DNA of 57,576 nt, taken from positions 1 through 57,576 of the forward strand of contig JAQBNN010000020.1 in assembly GCA_028288505.1 (NCBI GenBank). Direction: 5' to 3'. Positions 9,268 through 18,244 of the stretch are shown here, piece by piece (within the stretch, counting starts at the first letter, position 1; each line of letters begins with the position of its first letter). The translations under genes and the position numbers were made by a program. Source of the stretch: Segetibacter sp. (GTDB lineage Bacteria; Bacteroidota; Bacteroidia; Chitinophagales; Chitinophagaceae). The notes beneath the pieces are model-generated. The model searched no databases, was not told where the DNA came from, and saw nothing but the letters and a program-made list of their open reading frames with translations.

Positions 9268-9936
9268 TCAGCCTTCTACTATACCATGCTTAACAGCATA
9301 TAAAATCAATCCTGCTGTACTCTTTGCACCGGTTTTGATTTTTAAGCGATCTCTTATTGCCTCGACCGTTCTTGGACTTATATCTACAATATCGGCAATT
9401 TCTTTTGTGCTTTTTTCATCGCACATGAGCCTAAGTACTTGTATCTCTTTCTCACTCAACTCGGCATCATCAGGTAACGAGGTCTCAATCATTCTTTTAC
9501 TTCTAAGGCCACTTAACATTGCCTTGTTAGTATACTCGTTAAAGAAAAACTCTTTGGTATGTACTGTCTTTATTGCCTCGTAAATCGTTTCGCTGTCGCT
9601 GTTTTTAGTAAGGTAACTGTTAGCCCCAATCTCCATAAGTTTACTAATCATGCTTACATCATCATTCATAGTCAGCATAATTATCCGTACGTCGGGAAGC
9701 ACCTTACGCACTTCCGGTAAAGTAGCAATGCCATCCATTATTGGCATTTGAATGTCCAACAAGATCACATCGGGGTGTAAAAATTTAACCAGGTTAAGCA
9801 ATTGCATGCCATTCTCTGCCTCACCCAAAAACTCAATGTCTGGGTAGTGAGATAACGATGCCTTCACACCGGTTCTAAACAAAGCATGGTCGTCGGTGAT
9901 TAAAACTTTTATTTTACCATTACTGTCTGTGCTCAT
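9268..9936 (-). CDS. NarL/FixJ-family response regulator 1
   Basis: A 222-residue DNA-binding response regulator. The receiver domain has acidic residues 'TDDH' near residue 15, phospho-acceptor Asp61 in 'LLDIQMP', and Lys in 'SYLTKNSD'. A LuxR-type helix-turn-helix follows: 'LSEKEIQVLRLMCDE', 'TKEIADIVDISPRTVEAIRDRL'. It is one of three similar regulators between 9268 and 14277, but only one kinase is seen. Its targets are unknown. Confidence 0.92.
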   Translation of the reverse strand: MSTDSNGKIKVLITDDHALFRTGVKASLSHYPDIEFLGEAENGMQLLNLVKFLHPDVILLDIQMPIMDGIATLPEVRKVLPDVRIIMLTMNDDVSMISKLMEIGANSYLTKNSDSETIYEAIKTVHTKEFFFNEYTNKAMLSGLRSKRMIETSLPDDAELSEKEIQVLRLMCDEKSTKEIADIVDISPRTVEAIRDRLKIKTGAKSTAGLILYAVKHGIVEG

Positions 9937-10120
9937 GAAAAAATGTTTACCCTTCTGTTTGTGTAAGCCCCGAAAGGTATTAATAAAAACTAAAAATAAG
10001 TAAAGATATTTCAGTCAATGCAGGCAGTAGAACTCCGGTAAGTCGGCATGGTAATTCTACTAATCAAAATAGTATTCTCTGTACATGATTAATCAAGCAA
10101 AAGTGCTCGTGGATACAAAT

Positions 10121-10334
10121 TAACTTTGTTGTACCAAAACTACCCGTTTTTAAATGCGTTTATTAAATTCGTATCCTTTTAATTCTGATCCAATCCTTTG
10201 AAAGACCAGGTGGAGTTCGAATACTTTCATTAGTATTCGGCTACTACCAAGTGCTTGTACTAAGGTATAAGAAACAATCAAAAATCCTGCTCCCCTAGTA
10301 ACAGGTAAAGGCCTGCAATTGCAGGTCTTTTTTT
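10121..10334 (+). ncRNA. candidate small RNA with promoter box and intrinsic terminator
   Basis: TAACTTTG at 10121-10128 is a perfect Bacteroidota -7 box on the plus strand. An intrinsic terminator (CCTGC AATT GCAGG then seven T) ends at 10334. Between them lies about 200 bp with no plausible plus-strand gene but with a strong hairpin (CGAATAC at 10217, GTATTCG at 10233). No plus-strand gene nearby needs this terminator, so an independent short RNA is the simplest reading. I do not recognise a known RNA family, and there is no good -33 box. Confidence 0.4.
10308..10334 (+). terminator. plus-strand intrinsic terminator without a coding gene
   Basis: GGCCTGCAATTGCAGGTC followed by TTTTTTT. The orientation is plus, whereas the flanking genes are both on the minus strand. 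Confidence 0.65.
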
Positions 10335-10376
10335 GTGCTGAAAATATTTGGGTAGCCGACCTCAAAGACGAAGCAT

Positions 10377-10548
10377 CATTCTTGCGTCGCACTATTGTAC
10401 CTGTTCTCGTTACTGAGCTTTAGAAGAATTTAGCTATAACCAAAAGGGAGCGTAACACCTGGACTAGGTAAGATGATGTTTACCTAATTAAAAAGGTTAG
10501 CAATTGCTGCAAGTAGAACTTTTAGTACAAGAGTGCGACGCAACGGTT
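10377..10548. repeat. rep24 unit 3 (172 bp, type B at both ends)
   Basis: 24-mers at 10377-10400 (+, begins CATTCTTG and has ACTATTG for ACTCTTG) and 10525-10548 (-). The outer span of 172 bp equals the other units, but the interior is unrelated to units 1 and 2. The right 24-mer lies 55 bp downstream of the stop of the regulator at 10603, in sense orientation. Confidence 0.75.
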
Positions 10549-10602
10549 GTAAAATAGTAGCAACACGGCCTGTAAAAAAAGTATTCTATCATATATTTAC
10601 TG

Positions 10603-11262
10603 TTACTCAAGCATTTTGTTACGCATAGCGTACATCACCAGCCCGGCAATGGTTTTGGCCCCAACTTTTGTTTTCATGTTTTGCCGTATTGTTTCAACGG
10701 TACGGGGGCTTAAAAACACGTCTTCTGAAATTTCTTCGGTGGTTTTATCTTCGCTTATGAGCTTAAGGATCTTCATTTCCTTTTCATTAAACTTAATAGC
10801 CTGTGGATAGAATTTCCTTACTGTTCTTTTTTGCTGAAGCTTTAGCAGAACTGCAGTATTTACAAGATCATTAAAGTAAAAATCTTCATTCATGCAGGTA
10901 ACAATAGCTTTATAAATCTCGTCGGCGTCAGTAGTTTTAGTGAGGAAAGCATTGGCTCCCAGTTCCATCATTTTAGTAATAACTTCCCTATCATCATACA
11001 TTGTAAGAATTATCACTTTAATGTCGTCATATTCCTTTCTTATGTTGGCAAGTGCATTTATGCCGTCGATGTGGGGCATACTAATGTCCATAAGTAAAAT
11101 GTCGGGTGTTTTGATACGGAGTTTATGCATCATATCCTTGCCGTCGTCGGCTTCCCATATAATTTTAATTATGTCTCTACCTTTTAGGGCCATACGAATC
11201 CCGTCCCTAAATATTTTATGGTCATCTGCTAATGCTAACCTAATAACCTTTTCATCAACCAT
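10603..11262 (-). CDS. NarL/FixJ-family response regulator 2
   Basis: A 219-residue response regulator: receiver domain with 'ADDH' near residue 12, Asp59 in 'LLMDISMPHIDG', and Lys in 'AFLTKTTD'. A LuxR-type helix-turn-helix follows ('FNEKEMKILKLISED', 'SPRTVETIRQNMK'). It is similar to the other two regulators here throughout both domains. It lies 667 bp from regulator 1 with a possible small RNA and a rep24 unit between, so the two are probably separate transcription units. Confidence 0.92.
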   Translation of the reverse strand: MVDEKVIRLALADDHKIFRDGIRMALKGRDIIKIIWEADDGKDMMHKLRIKTPDILLMDISMPHIDGINALANIRKEYDDIKVIILTMYDDREVITKMMELGANAFLTKTTDADEIYKAIVTCMNEDFYFNDLVNTAVLLKLQQKRTVRKFYPQAIKFNEKEMKILKLISEDKTTEEISEDVFLSPRTVETIRQNMKTKVGAKTIAGLVMYAMRNKMLE

Positions 11263-11598
11263 ATGAGCTCTTCTTTGGAGGGTTTATTTGGTTTTGGCCG
11301 AACTGTTTGGGCTTAATATGTTATTAACATTCATCATAAAGTATGAATACTTAGTGTTTTTTCTACACATCAAGTTTACTTTAATGATATTTATACCATA
11401 TTACGTACCGTATTTTTACGGTTACATCCAAGTACTTTTACTATAATTTTTAATTAATTGTTTGACAATAAATAAAGTAAAACCCTTATGTAGCATGAAG
11501 TTGCTTGAAAATAGCGAAACAAACCGAAGTGTTAACCCTATTGTGGAAAAAAAATGGAATCGGGACATTTAAAACATATTCCATTTATAACCCTAAAA
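11263..11598. other. intergenic region between divergent genes
   Basis: AT-rich stretch between regulator 2 (minus) and the orphan gene (plus). It must contain both promoters, but I see no convincing TTTG/TAnnTTTG pair, no hairpin with a T-run and no rep24 copy. Confidence 0.4.
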
Positions 11599-12027
11599 AT
11601 GAAAACGATGACCAACACAGAACTTTATGTAGTCAAAGGAAAAGTTTACGAGCAAAAAAAAGGCTATTCTGCAGAAATTGGTGAAGACATCGGGTACGAA
11701 AAAGGTGCCAAGATGATTAAAGCCTACTATGATCAGAACCAGGATGATGTACTGGCTCACTTTATGGGAAGGAACATGATTGAGGCAATTTTAGCTCAAC
11801 CAGGTGTTATTGGCATTCGCAGCTTTTATGCCCTTAACGAACTTGGATTAAAACAATTGGTAATGGTAGGTGTAGATTCGAATGGTAACAATATACTTAG
11901 TTATACAACTGTTGGAGACAATGGTGAATTAATTAAGAAGAAAGGAATTGTAGCAGACAGGCATCGTACATGTCCTCCATATTGCGGTGATGGGGACACA
12001 AGCCAGGACCTTGGATGGTTCGATTAA
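11599..12027 (+). CDS. conserved-looking orphan protein, function unknown
   Basis: A 142-residue protein from the ATG at 11599; an ATG at 11554 would add 15 residues with no obvious merit. No signal peptide or membrane segment. The body is acidic-basic mixed with 'MIKAYYDQNQDDVLAHFMGRN', cut here by description only; the C-terminus is Cys/Asp/Gly-rich ('CPPYCGDGD'), a possible small metal or redox site. I recognise no family. It precedes a membrane protein, kinase and regulator in the same direction, so it could belong to that signalling unit. Confidence 0.6.
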   Translation: MKTMTNTELYVVKGKVYEQKKGYSAEIGEDIGYEKGAKMIKAYYDQNQDDVLAHFMGRNMIEAILAQPGVIGIRSFYALNELGLKQLVMVGVDSNGNNILSYTTVGDNGELIKKKGIVADRHRTCPPYCGDGDTSQDLGWFD

Positions 12028-12238
12028 CTTATAATATTCTTTGGTGCAATAATATTTTTATATTTGGACCAAACTGTCACCCCAAATCGACCTAATAAAC
12101 TATATATCAAAGGCTTCTATTTATAGCCAGACCTTACCCGTAATCTTTTATCTACTGTATAAAAACAGGCTCAAGGATAAAAGTTTACGGGTTATTATTT
12201 GCCTCCTACTAATTGGAATTTTTTTCGAAGTATCTTAC

Positions 12239-12748
12239 TTGTATAACAATAATGTTGGTCAGCAGAATTTTATATTATATAATTTATACACTGTAATAGA
12301 AACTAGTTTCTTATTATACTATTATTCAAAAATAATAGTAGACTCTCCCACTTTTAAAAAAGTAATTTTTGCTGCATTTGTCACATTCTTCTTAGTGTGG
12401 CTTTTATTGTTTATTAGAAGTGGGAATAGCCAATACCTCGATTCCTGTATCAATGTGGAAAACATTCTCATTATTGCCCTTTCGATCTACTTTTTTTACC
12501 GCGAAATGCGAGCTCCTGAAAGTATTTTCATTTACCATCAACCTAGGTTTTGGGTAGTTTCTGCATTTCTTATTTATTGTGCAGGCACGTTTTTCCTTTT
12601 TCTTTACATTTCTTTTCTTCCCCAGGAAGAACATCAAAAATTCCTGGTCGTTAACGACATTGTCTTGATTCTAAGAAGCACCCTTTTATCTGTAGCCATG
12701 TTACTGAAGCCGATTAACCAGGAAAGAAAGAAATTTACCTTAACCTAA
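12239..12748 (+). CDS. integral membrane protein, 5' end unresolved
   Basis: From the TTG at 12239 this gives 169 residues with about four or five hydrophobic segments. The same frame is open back to 12053 and encodes a clear additional membrane helix ('VIICLLLIGIFFEVSYLY'), so the TTG start cuts a helix. No ATG, GTG or TTG lies in that upstream part; ATT at 12062 and CTG at 12074 are the only near-start codons in good position. A TATATTTG box at 12059-12066 resembles a -7 element. It ends 16 bp before the kinase gene and could be its sensory partner; this is inference. Confidence 0.6.
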   Translation: MYNNNVGQQNFILYNLYTVIETSFLLYYYSKIIVDSPTFKKVIFAAFVTFFLVWLLLFIRSGNSQYLDSCINVENILIIALSIYFFYREMRAPESIFIYHQPRFWVVSAFLIYCAGTFFLFLYISFLPQEEHQKFLVVNDIVLILRSTLLSVAMLLKPINQERKKFTLT

Positions 12749-12764
12749 TAAGTGAAACAGAAGT

Positions 12765-13580
12765 ATGGTCTTATTACAATCTGGAGTTTCCACAACGTTA
12801 TTGATAGGCACAATAGGCATGATGCTCCTGACAATCGCCTTGATTGTATTTATCATATTCCACCAGAGAAGGGTAATAAGATACCAGCTAAAGATGCAGG
12901 AAATGGAGGGTGAACAGCAAAAGTTATTGCTGAGAGCTTCTATAAAATCTCAGGAGGAAGAACGCCAACGGATTGCGGCGGATCTGCACGATGACGCCGG
13001 ACCATTACTTGCCACAGCAAGGCTTTACCTGAGTGAGAACTTGGTAAACCAGGATAAGGCGAGCCAACTGCAGTCTATATTTAGTGCGAAGCAAATTATT
13101 GATGAAACGATTCAATTAATCCGTAACATTTCCCATAGCCTGATGCCTCCTACGCTGAAAAATTTTGGGTTAGAGAGCTGTGTGAATGACTTTTTCCAAA
13201 AGATAAATGGATCAGGCTCTTTGAATGCAAACAGTAAGTTTCATGACTACAAGTTGAGATTAAGACCAGAGAAAGAACTTACCGTTTTTAGGGTTGTACA
13301 GGAGTTAATTAATAATATTCTGAAGCATAGCAATGCGAGCTTTATCCACCTCACACAGCATAATGGTGAAGAAAATATGCTTATCCGCATTCACCACGAC
13401 GGCAGGGGTTTAAACCACGAAGATTATATTAGGTTAGCTAAAAGCAATGTTGGATTAGGATTAAAAAATATTCAAAGTCGCCTGAAAGTTATTCACGCTG
13501 ACATATTATATGAGGAAGATACTTCTCAGTCATTTTTTAAAATCACCCTAGATATTCCTAAGGATATCGACGAAAAATAA
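12765..13580 (+). CDS. minimal HisKA_3-type sensor histidine kinase
   Basis: A 271-residue kinase with one N-terminal membrane helix (residues 10-33), a short coiled linker, the dimerisation/phospho-acceptor motif 'ERQRIAADLHDDAGP' with His75, and an ATPase domain with N-box 'VVQELINNILKHSNAS' and G-box 'GLGLKNIQSRL'. It has no extracellular or PAS sensor domain, so it probably senses through the membrane or a partner such as the preceding membrane protein. It is followed after 43 bp by response regulator 3, its likely cognate. Confidence 0.9.
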   Translation: MVLLQSGVSTTLLIGTIGMMLLTIALIVFIIFHQRRVIRYQLKMQEMEGEQQKLLLRASIKSQEEERQRIAADLHDDAGPLLATARLYLSENLVNQDKASQLQSIFSAKQIIDETIQLIRNISHSLMPPTLKNFGLESCVNDFFQKINGSGSLNANSKFHDYKLRLRPEKELTVFRVVQELINNILKHSNASFIHLTQHNGEENMLIRIHHDGRGLNHEDYIRLAKSNVGLGLKNIQSRLKVIHADILYEEDTSQSFFKITLDIPKDIDEK

Positions 13581-13608
13581 AGCTTAACCTCAGCCTTTAA
13601 TTGTTTCT

Positions 13609-13616
13609 TACTTTTG
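13609..13616 (+). promoter_or_regulatory. candidate -7 box just before response regulator 3
   Basis: TACTTTTG matches TAnnTTTG and ends 7 bp before the ATG at 13624. If used, it would give an almost leaderless mRNA for the regulator alone. No -33 TTTG at proper distance. Confidence 0.25.
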
Positions 13617-13623
13617 AAAATGT

Positions 13624-14277
13624 ATGGGAGAAATAAAAGTTGCTATTGCAGACGACCATAAAATTTTTCGAAAGGGAGTTATACTTTCTCTCCGACACTA
13701 CAATAATATCAAATTCGTTTTAGAAGCCGAAAACGGCCAGGAATTGTTAGAAAATATTGTACAGGCTGCTCCCGATGTTGTACTAATGGACCTTAGGATG
13801 CCTGTTAAAGACGGCATAGAGACAACAAAATATATAAGTAAACACTACCCGAACATTTCCGTAATAGTATTAACCATGCACGAGGATGAACGCTTTGTAA
13901 TTCACCTTATGGAAAATGGAGCAAATGGTTACTTACTAAAAAGCACTGACCCGATTGAAATTAAAAAAGCAATAACTGATGTGGTTTCGAAGGGCTATTA
14001 CCTCAATAACTTCGTAAACAAAATTTTGCTTAAACGAGCACATGCAAAAAACAAATCCATATCATCGCTCACCACTGAACTCCAAATAAGTGAAAAAGAA
14101 AAGCAGGTGCTTAGGTCTATTTGCTTAGAATATACCAGCCATGAAATTGGAGAAAAAATGAGCATAAGCCCGCGAACTGTGGAAAGTATAAAAGAAAGAT
14201 TAATGGAAAGATTTGGCGTGAAGAATACTGCCGGGCTTGTATTTTTTGCGGTTAAAAACAATCTAATCGATTACTAA
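13624..14277 (+). CDS. NarL/FixJ-family response regulator 3
   Basis: A 217-residue response regulator: 'ADDH' near residue 9, Asp56 in 'VLMDLRMPVKDG', Lys in 'GYLLKSTDP', then a LuxR-type helix-turn-helix ('ISEKEKQVLRSICLE', 'SPRTVESIKERLMERF'). It directly follows the kinase gene in the same direction and is the most likely phosphorylation partner. Homology to regulators 1 and 2 extends through both domains, implying local duplication. Confidence 0.92.
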   Translation: MGEIKVAIADDHKIFRKGVILSLRHYNNIKFVLEAENGQELLENIVQAAPDVVLMDLRMPVKDGIETTKYISKHYPNISVIVLTMHEDERFVIHLMENGANGYLLKSTDPIEIKKAITDVVSKGYYLNNFVNKILLKRAHAKNKSISSLTTELQISEKEKQVLRSICLEYTSHEIGEKMSISPRTVESIKERLMERFGVKNTAGLVFFAVKNNLIDY

Positions 14278-14295
14278 ATCCTTTATACCTATTTC

Positions 14296-15540
14296 TTGGA
14301 AGCTGTCATTTTTACATTTTACCTGCTGCTAATTTCCTACCTCCTACCTATAATTCCATTTGTAAAAGAATCGGGTTTAAAAAGATGGGAGATTCTTTCC
14401 CTATTTTTTATTAAGATTGCCGCAGGTCTGGCTTATGCTGCTTTTTACAAGCTTCCCCGCTATTATGAGGGATCAGACACCTGGCGTTTTTTCCGGTTGA
14501 GCATAAAAGAAAAAGAATGGCTATTAAGCGATCCGGTTTCCTTTGTAAAAGATGTGTTTGTTCATGGATATAGTGAAAGCGGAAATCTTTTTGCCGGTGA
14601 AAACAGTTATTGGAATGATCTGAAAAGTAACGTTCCTGTTAAGCTATTGGCACTTATGAATGTCGTTACTTTAGATAGTTACTATACAAACATTATCTTA
14701 TTCAACTTCTTCTTCTTCTTCGGACCTATAGCTATTTACCAATTATTAAAGCAGGAGCTGCACAATAACAAAAAACTTCTATTAATTACAGGAATTTTTC
14801 TTTTACCGTCAACCCTTTTCTGGTGTAGTGGAATACATAAAGACGGATTGATCTTATCTGCTACGGGTCTAATTATCTTCCTATTCAATAAAAATATAAA
14901 AGGAGGTTTCAGTATCAAAAACTGTATTGCTATAATTCTGTTACTCCTCATTGTCTTTTCTTTAAGAAACTATGTGGCTTTAGCACTTTTACCGGCGCTA
15001 TTCTGTTTTTGGTTAAGCACAAAATATCCTTCAATAACTATTGTAATTTTTAGTGGTATCTACCTTTTAGGCATAGTGCTCTTTTTTACCTTGCGTTACA
15101 TTACCCCTTCTCTGAATTTTCCCTCGTTTATTGTGAAAAAACAGCATGAATTTATTCAGCTCGACGGTGGTTCCGAAATCTTTGTCCAGGCTCTACAACC
15201 AACCTTCAGCAGTTTTCTAAAATACTTTCCTACTGCTTTGGACATGGCGTTATTACAGCCACATCCTCAATTAAGCAAAATTGCCTACCTCCCTGCAGGA
15301 ATTGAAGTGATCTTATTGGTAATTCTTTTTGCACTAGTCCTTGTTGTGCCCAGAAAAAACATAGGTAACTATCCTTTTATCAATTTCCTTCTTTTCTTCA
15401 GCATCTCTGTACTACTTATCTCTGGTTATACGATAACACTTAGTGGAGCAATAGTTCGGTACCGAAGTTTTATCCTTCCTTTTCTTATAAGTGCTATGCT
15501 TAGTTTTCTCAATTTCAAAAGAAAGAGGCTACTTGAATAG
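14296..15540 (+). CDS. polytopic membrane protein, function unknown
   Basis: A 414-residue protein with about ten membrane segments. It begins at a TTG at 14296, 18 bp after the regulator stop; no ATG gives a complete first helix. After helix 2 there is a polar loop 'YYEGSDTWRFFRLS', and 'LPSTLFWCSGIHKDG' follows a middle helix. This layout recalls polysaccharide polymerase or glycosyltransferase-like (EpsG/GT39-type) membrane proteins, but I do not see a decisive motif. It may be co-transcribed with the two-component genes. Confidence 0.7.
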   Translation: MEAVIFTFYLLLISYLLPIIPFVKESGLKRWEILSLFFIKIAAGLAYAAFYKLPRYYEGSDTWRFFRLSIKEKEWLLSDPVSFVKDVFVHGYSESGNLFAGENSYWNDLKSNVPVKLLALMNVVTLDSYYTNIILFNFFFFFGPIAIYQLLKQELHNNKKLLLITGIFLLPSTLFWCSGIHKDGLILSATGLIIFLFNKNIKGGFSIKNCIAIILLLLIVFSLRNYVALALLPALFCFWLSTKYPSITIVIFSGIYLLGIVLFFTLRYITPSLNFPSFIVKKQHEFIQLDGGSEIFVQALQPTFSSFLKYFPTALDMALLQPHPQLSKIAYLPAGIEVILLVILFALVLVVPRKNIGNYPFINFLLFFSISVLLISGYTITLSGAIVRYRSFILPFLISAMLSFLNFKRKRLLE

Positions 15541-15700
15541 TAAATATATATATATGAAGTTTAAATAGGTGTCCCTTTCTAATTTCTCCTTCTTCTGCAA
15601 AAATTAATCTCCCTTTTTAAAAAATATGGTTTAAAATTGCTGTAATTAATCCTCAGTTTTTAATTTTTATTCAAAACTTCCACCACATAAAACTCAAAGT

Positions 15701-17893
15701 ATGTCTCTAAGATTTGAAGCGCTTAAAAATTTAAACAGTAACGTTTTCAATAGTCCAGATCCTCGTGTAGCAAAAATCACGGCTATTTTTGGAGAGAATG
15801 TTTTCACTCTAAAAACGGCTCGTGAATTTTTAAGTGACGAAGCTTACAAAAGCCTTGGCTCTAGCATTAAGGGTGGGAAAAAAATTGATAGAACTGTTGC
15901 CAGCCAAATTGCAAACGGAATTAGGGCCTGGGCCGAAAGTAAAGGTGTTACCCACTTTACCCATTGGTTTCAACCATTGACAGGTACAACCGCTGAAAAG
16001 CATGACAGCTTTTTCACATTGAAAGGAGATGGCACTGCAATTGAGGAATTTGATGGAGCGGCACTCATACAACAAGAACCAGATGCATCATCCTTTCCTA
16101 GTGGTGGTTTGAGAGCAACTTTTGAAGCACGGGGCTATACAGCATGGGATCCTTCTTCTCCAGCTTTTATTATGGAAATTGGGAATGGAAAGACATTATG
16201 TATCCCTACCATTTTTGTTTCCTATACTGGTGAAAGCCTTGATTATAAAGCGCCCCTGCTCAAAGCTTTGGCTTCTTTAGATAAAGCCGCAGTAGAAGTA
16301 TGTAATTACTTCGATAAAAATGTACAAAAAGTTACTCCTACCCTGGGTTGGGAGCAGGAATATTTTGTAATAGATGAGGCCCTGGCAAATGCACGCCCTG
16401 ACATAGTCCTTTGCGATCGAACTGTATTTGGAGCCACTCCTGCCAAAGGCCAGCAACTAGAGGATCACTACTTTGGATCAATCCCTGAAAGAGTATATGC
16501 TTTCATGCGTGATTATGAAACCGAGAGTTATAAACTCGGCATTCCTTTACGCACACGACACAACGAGGTAGCACCTTCACAATTTGAGTGCGCACCTATA
16601 TACGAAGAAGTAAATATTGCAGTAGATCATAACACCCTTTTAATGGATGTGATGACACGTGTTGCAAAACGCCATAAGTTGCGTGTACTACTTCACGAGA
16701 AGCCATTTGCAGGAATCAATGGTAGTGGTAAACACAACAACTGGAGTCTTGCAACCGATACAGGCGTAAACTTGTTAGCTCCTGGTAAAACGCCGAAGAC
16801 TAATTTAATGTTCCTTACGTTTTTTGTAAATACCATTAAAGCAGTTTCTGATTATTCTGATATTTTAAGGGCTTCAATTGCTAGTGCGGCCAATGACTTC
16901 CGTCTAGGTGCTAACGAGGCGCCTCCAGCTATCATCTCAGTTTTTATTGGGCAATACCTTACCAAAGTACTAAACGAAGTAGAAGGACGTGTAGGCGAGA
17001 AATTTGACGAGCAAGACGAAGCAATCCTAAAACTTGATCTTCACAGGAGCATTCCGGAATTGTTACAGGACAATACTGATCGTAACCGTACTTCTCCTTT
17101 TGCCTTTACCGGAAACAAATTTGAGTTTCGTGCCGTTGGTTCATCTGCAAATTGCGCAAATGCAATGACTGCTCTTAACACCATCATGGCTGAGACTTTA
17201 AAGAACTTCAAAAAAGAAGTTGATGGCATGATTGAAAAAGGTGAGAAGAAGGAATTAGCTATCATGCATGTAATCCAAAAATCAATTGTAGAAAGCAAAA
17301 GCATTCTATTTGAAGGCGATGGCTATAGCGAAGACTGGGCTAATGAAGCGGAAAAACGCGGCTTGCCTAACGTAAAAACAACACCCCTAGCCCTTGATGC
17401 AATGGTGACTGATAAGGCTAAAAAACTATACAAAAACAATGGCGTTTACACTCACCTCGAGTTGGAAGCACGTCATGAAATTGAGCTTGAAAAGTACATT
17501 AAGAAAGTACAGATCGAAGCAAGGATGCTTGGTGAAATAACTACAAATTACATTTTGCCTTCTGCTGTTAAATACCAGAATACACTACTCACTAATATAA
17601 GAGGTTTAAAAGAACTAGGCTTAGACGAAGCAAGCTATAAGAACCAAAAAATAATTATAGAAAGACTCTCGTACCTGATTAATACCGTAAGCGAAGACGT
17701 AACTAACATGATTGAGGCAAGAAAAGTTTGTAACGGAATGACCGAAAGCCGTGAAAAGGCAATTGCTTATTGCGAAACAGTGAAAGAGAAATTCTTCGAC
17801 GCTATCAGGTACAATTTAGATAAGCTGGAGTTGCTTGTAGCAGACGACGAGTGGACGTTACCAAAATATCGTGAATTATTATTCTTAAGATAA
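15701..17893 (+). CDS. glnN: type III glutamine synthetase GlnN
   Basis: A 730-residue class III glutamine synthetase, the large form typical of Bacteroidota and cyanobacteria (type I is about 450-470). It makes glutamine from glutamate and ammonia with ATP. Visible motifs: 'THFTHWFQPLTGTTAEKHDSF' region near residue 85-105, 'GWEQEYFVID' near 213, and 'GINGSGKHNNWS' near 342. It is monocistronic, with its own terminator at 17914-17941. Start ATG at 15701 keeps the family N-terminus. Confidence 0.96.
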   Translation: MSLRFEALKNLNSNVFNSPDPRVAKITAIFGENVFTLKTAREFLSDEAYKSLGSSIKGGKKIDRTVASQIANGIRAWAESKGVTHFTHWFQPLTGTTAEKHDSFFTLKGDGTAIEEFDGAALIQQEPDASSFPSGGLRATFEARGYTAWDPSSPAFIMEIGNGKTLCIPTIFVSYTGESLDYKAPLLKALASLDKAAVEVCNYFDKNVQKVTPTLGWEQEYFVIDEALANARPDIVLCDRTVFGATPAKGQQLEDHYFGSIPERVYAFMRDYETESYKLGIPLRTRHNEVAPSQFECAPIYEEVNIAVDHNTLLMDVMTRVAKRHKLRVLLHEKPFAGINGSGKHNNWSLATDTGVNLLAPGKTPKTNLMFLTFFVNTIKAVSDYSDILRASIASAANDFRLGANEAPPAIISVFIGQYLTKVLNEVEGRVGEKFDEQDEAILKLDLHRSIPELLQDNTDRNRTSPFAFTGNKFEFRAVGSSANCANAMTALNTIMAETLKNFKKEVDGMIEKGEKKELAIMHVIQKSIVESKSILFEGDGYSEDWANEAEKRGLPNVKTTPLALDAMVTDKAKKLYKNNGVYTHLELEARHEIELEKYIKKVQIEARMLGEITTNYILPSAVKYQNTLLTNIRGLKELGLDEASYKNQKIIIERLSYLINTVSEDVTNMIEARKVCNGMTESREKAIAYCETVKEKFFDAIRYNLDKLELLVADDEWTLPKYRELLFLR

Positions 17894-17913
17894 ATAACCC
17901 AACAGTATTATTT

Positions 17914-17941
17914 AAACCCGGCCATAGTGCCGGGTTTTTTT
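17914..17941 (+). terminator. intrinsic terminator of glnN
   Basis: AAACCCGGC, six-base loop, GCCGGGTTT then a further T-run; strong GC stem 21 bp after the stop. Confidence 0.85.
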
Positions 17942-17967
17942 GTCTTAGCAGTAGTACTTCTATTAAG

Positions 17968-17991
17968 CATCGTTGTGTCACTCACTTGTAC
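17968..17991 (+). repeat. rep24 copy, type A, 3' of glnN
   Basis: Exact type A 24-mer 75 bp after the glnN stop and just past its terminator. Preceded by CTATTAAG, part of the extended consensus. The next copy, inverted, is at 18819. Confidence 0.85.
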
Positions 17992-18244
17992 TTTCGCTCT
18001 TATCTCACCATGGTAAGCTTCGTTATAGTACCCGGGTTTTCTGTTGATGGGTTATTTTTATTCCTGTTTACCGTTATAAATTTCGGTACATCTATTACAT
18101 GCCCAGTTTCACCGAAGAGTTACTTAGTAAAGATTTAAACTATAAGAGAATTGGTATTTTTATTATGCGTACAACAGCCAGCCTTTAAATCTGTCACACA
18201 TATAAAACGAGTTGAAAATTGACTAACAATCTTAAAACAGAAAA

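Noticed and set aside
10213-10222. GTTCGAAT resembling a tRNA T-loop
   Set aside because: No matching acceptor, D or anticodon stems around it; the bases form a different hairpin.
10150-10392. 80-codon minus-strand frame between two response regulators
   Set aside because: It runs through an intrinsic terminator and into a rep24 copy, has no coding character, and lies opposite the candidate small RNA.
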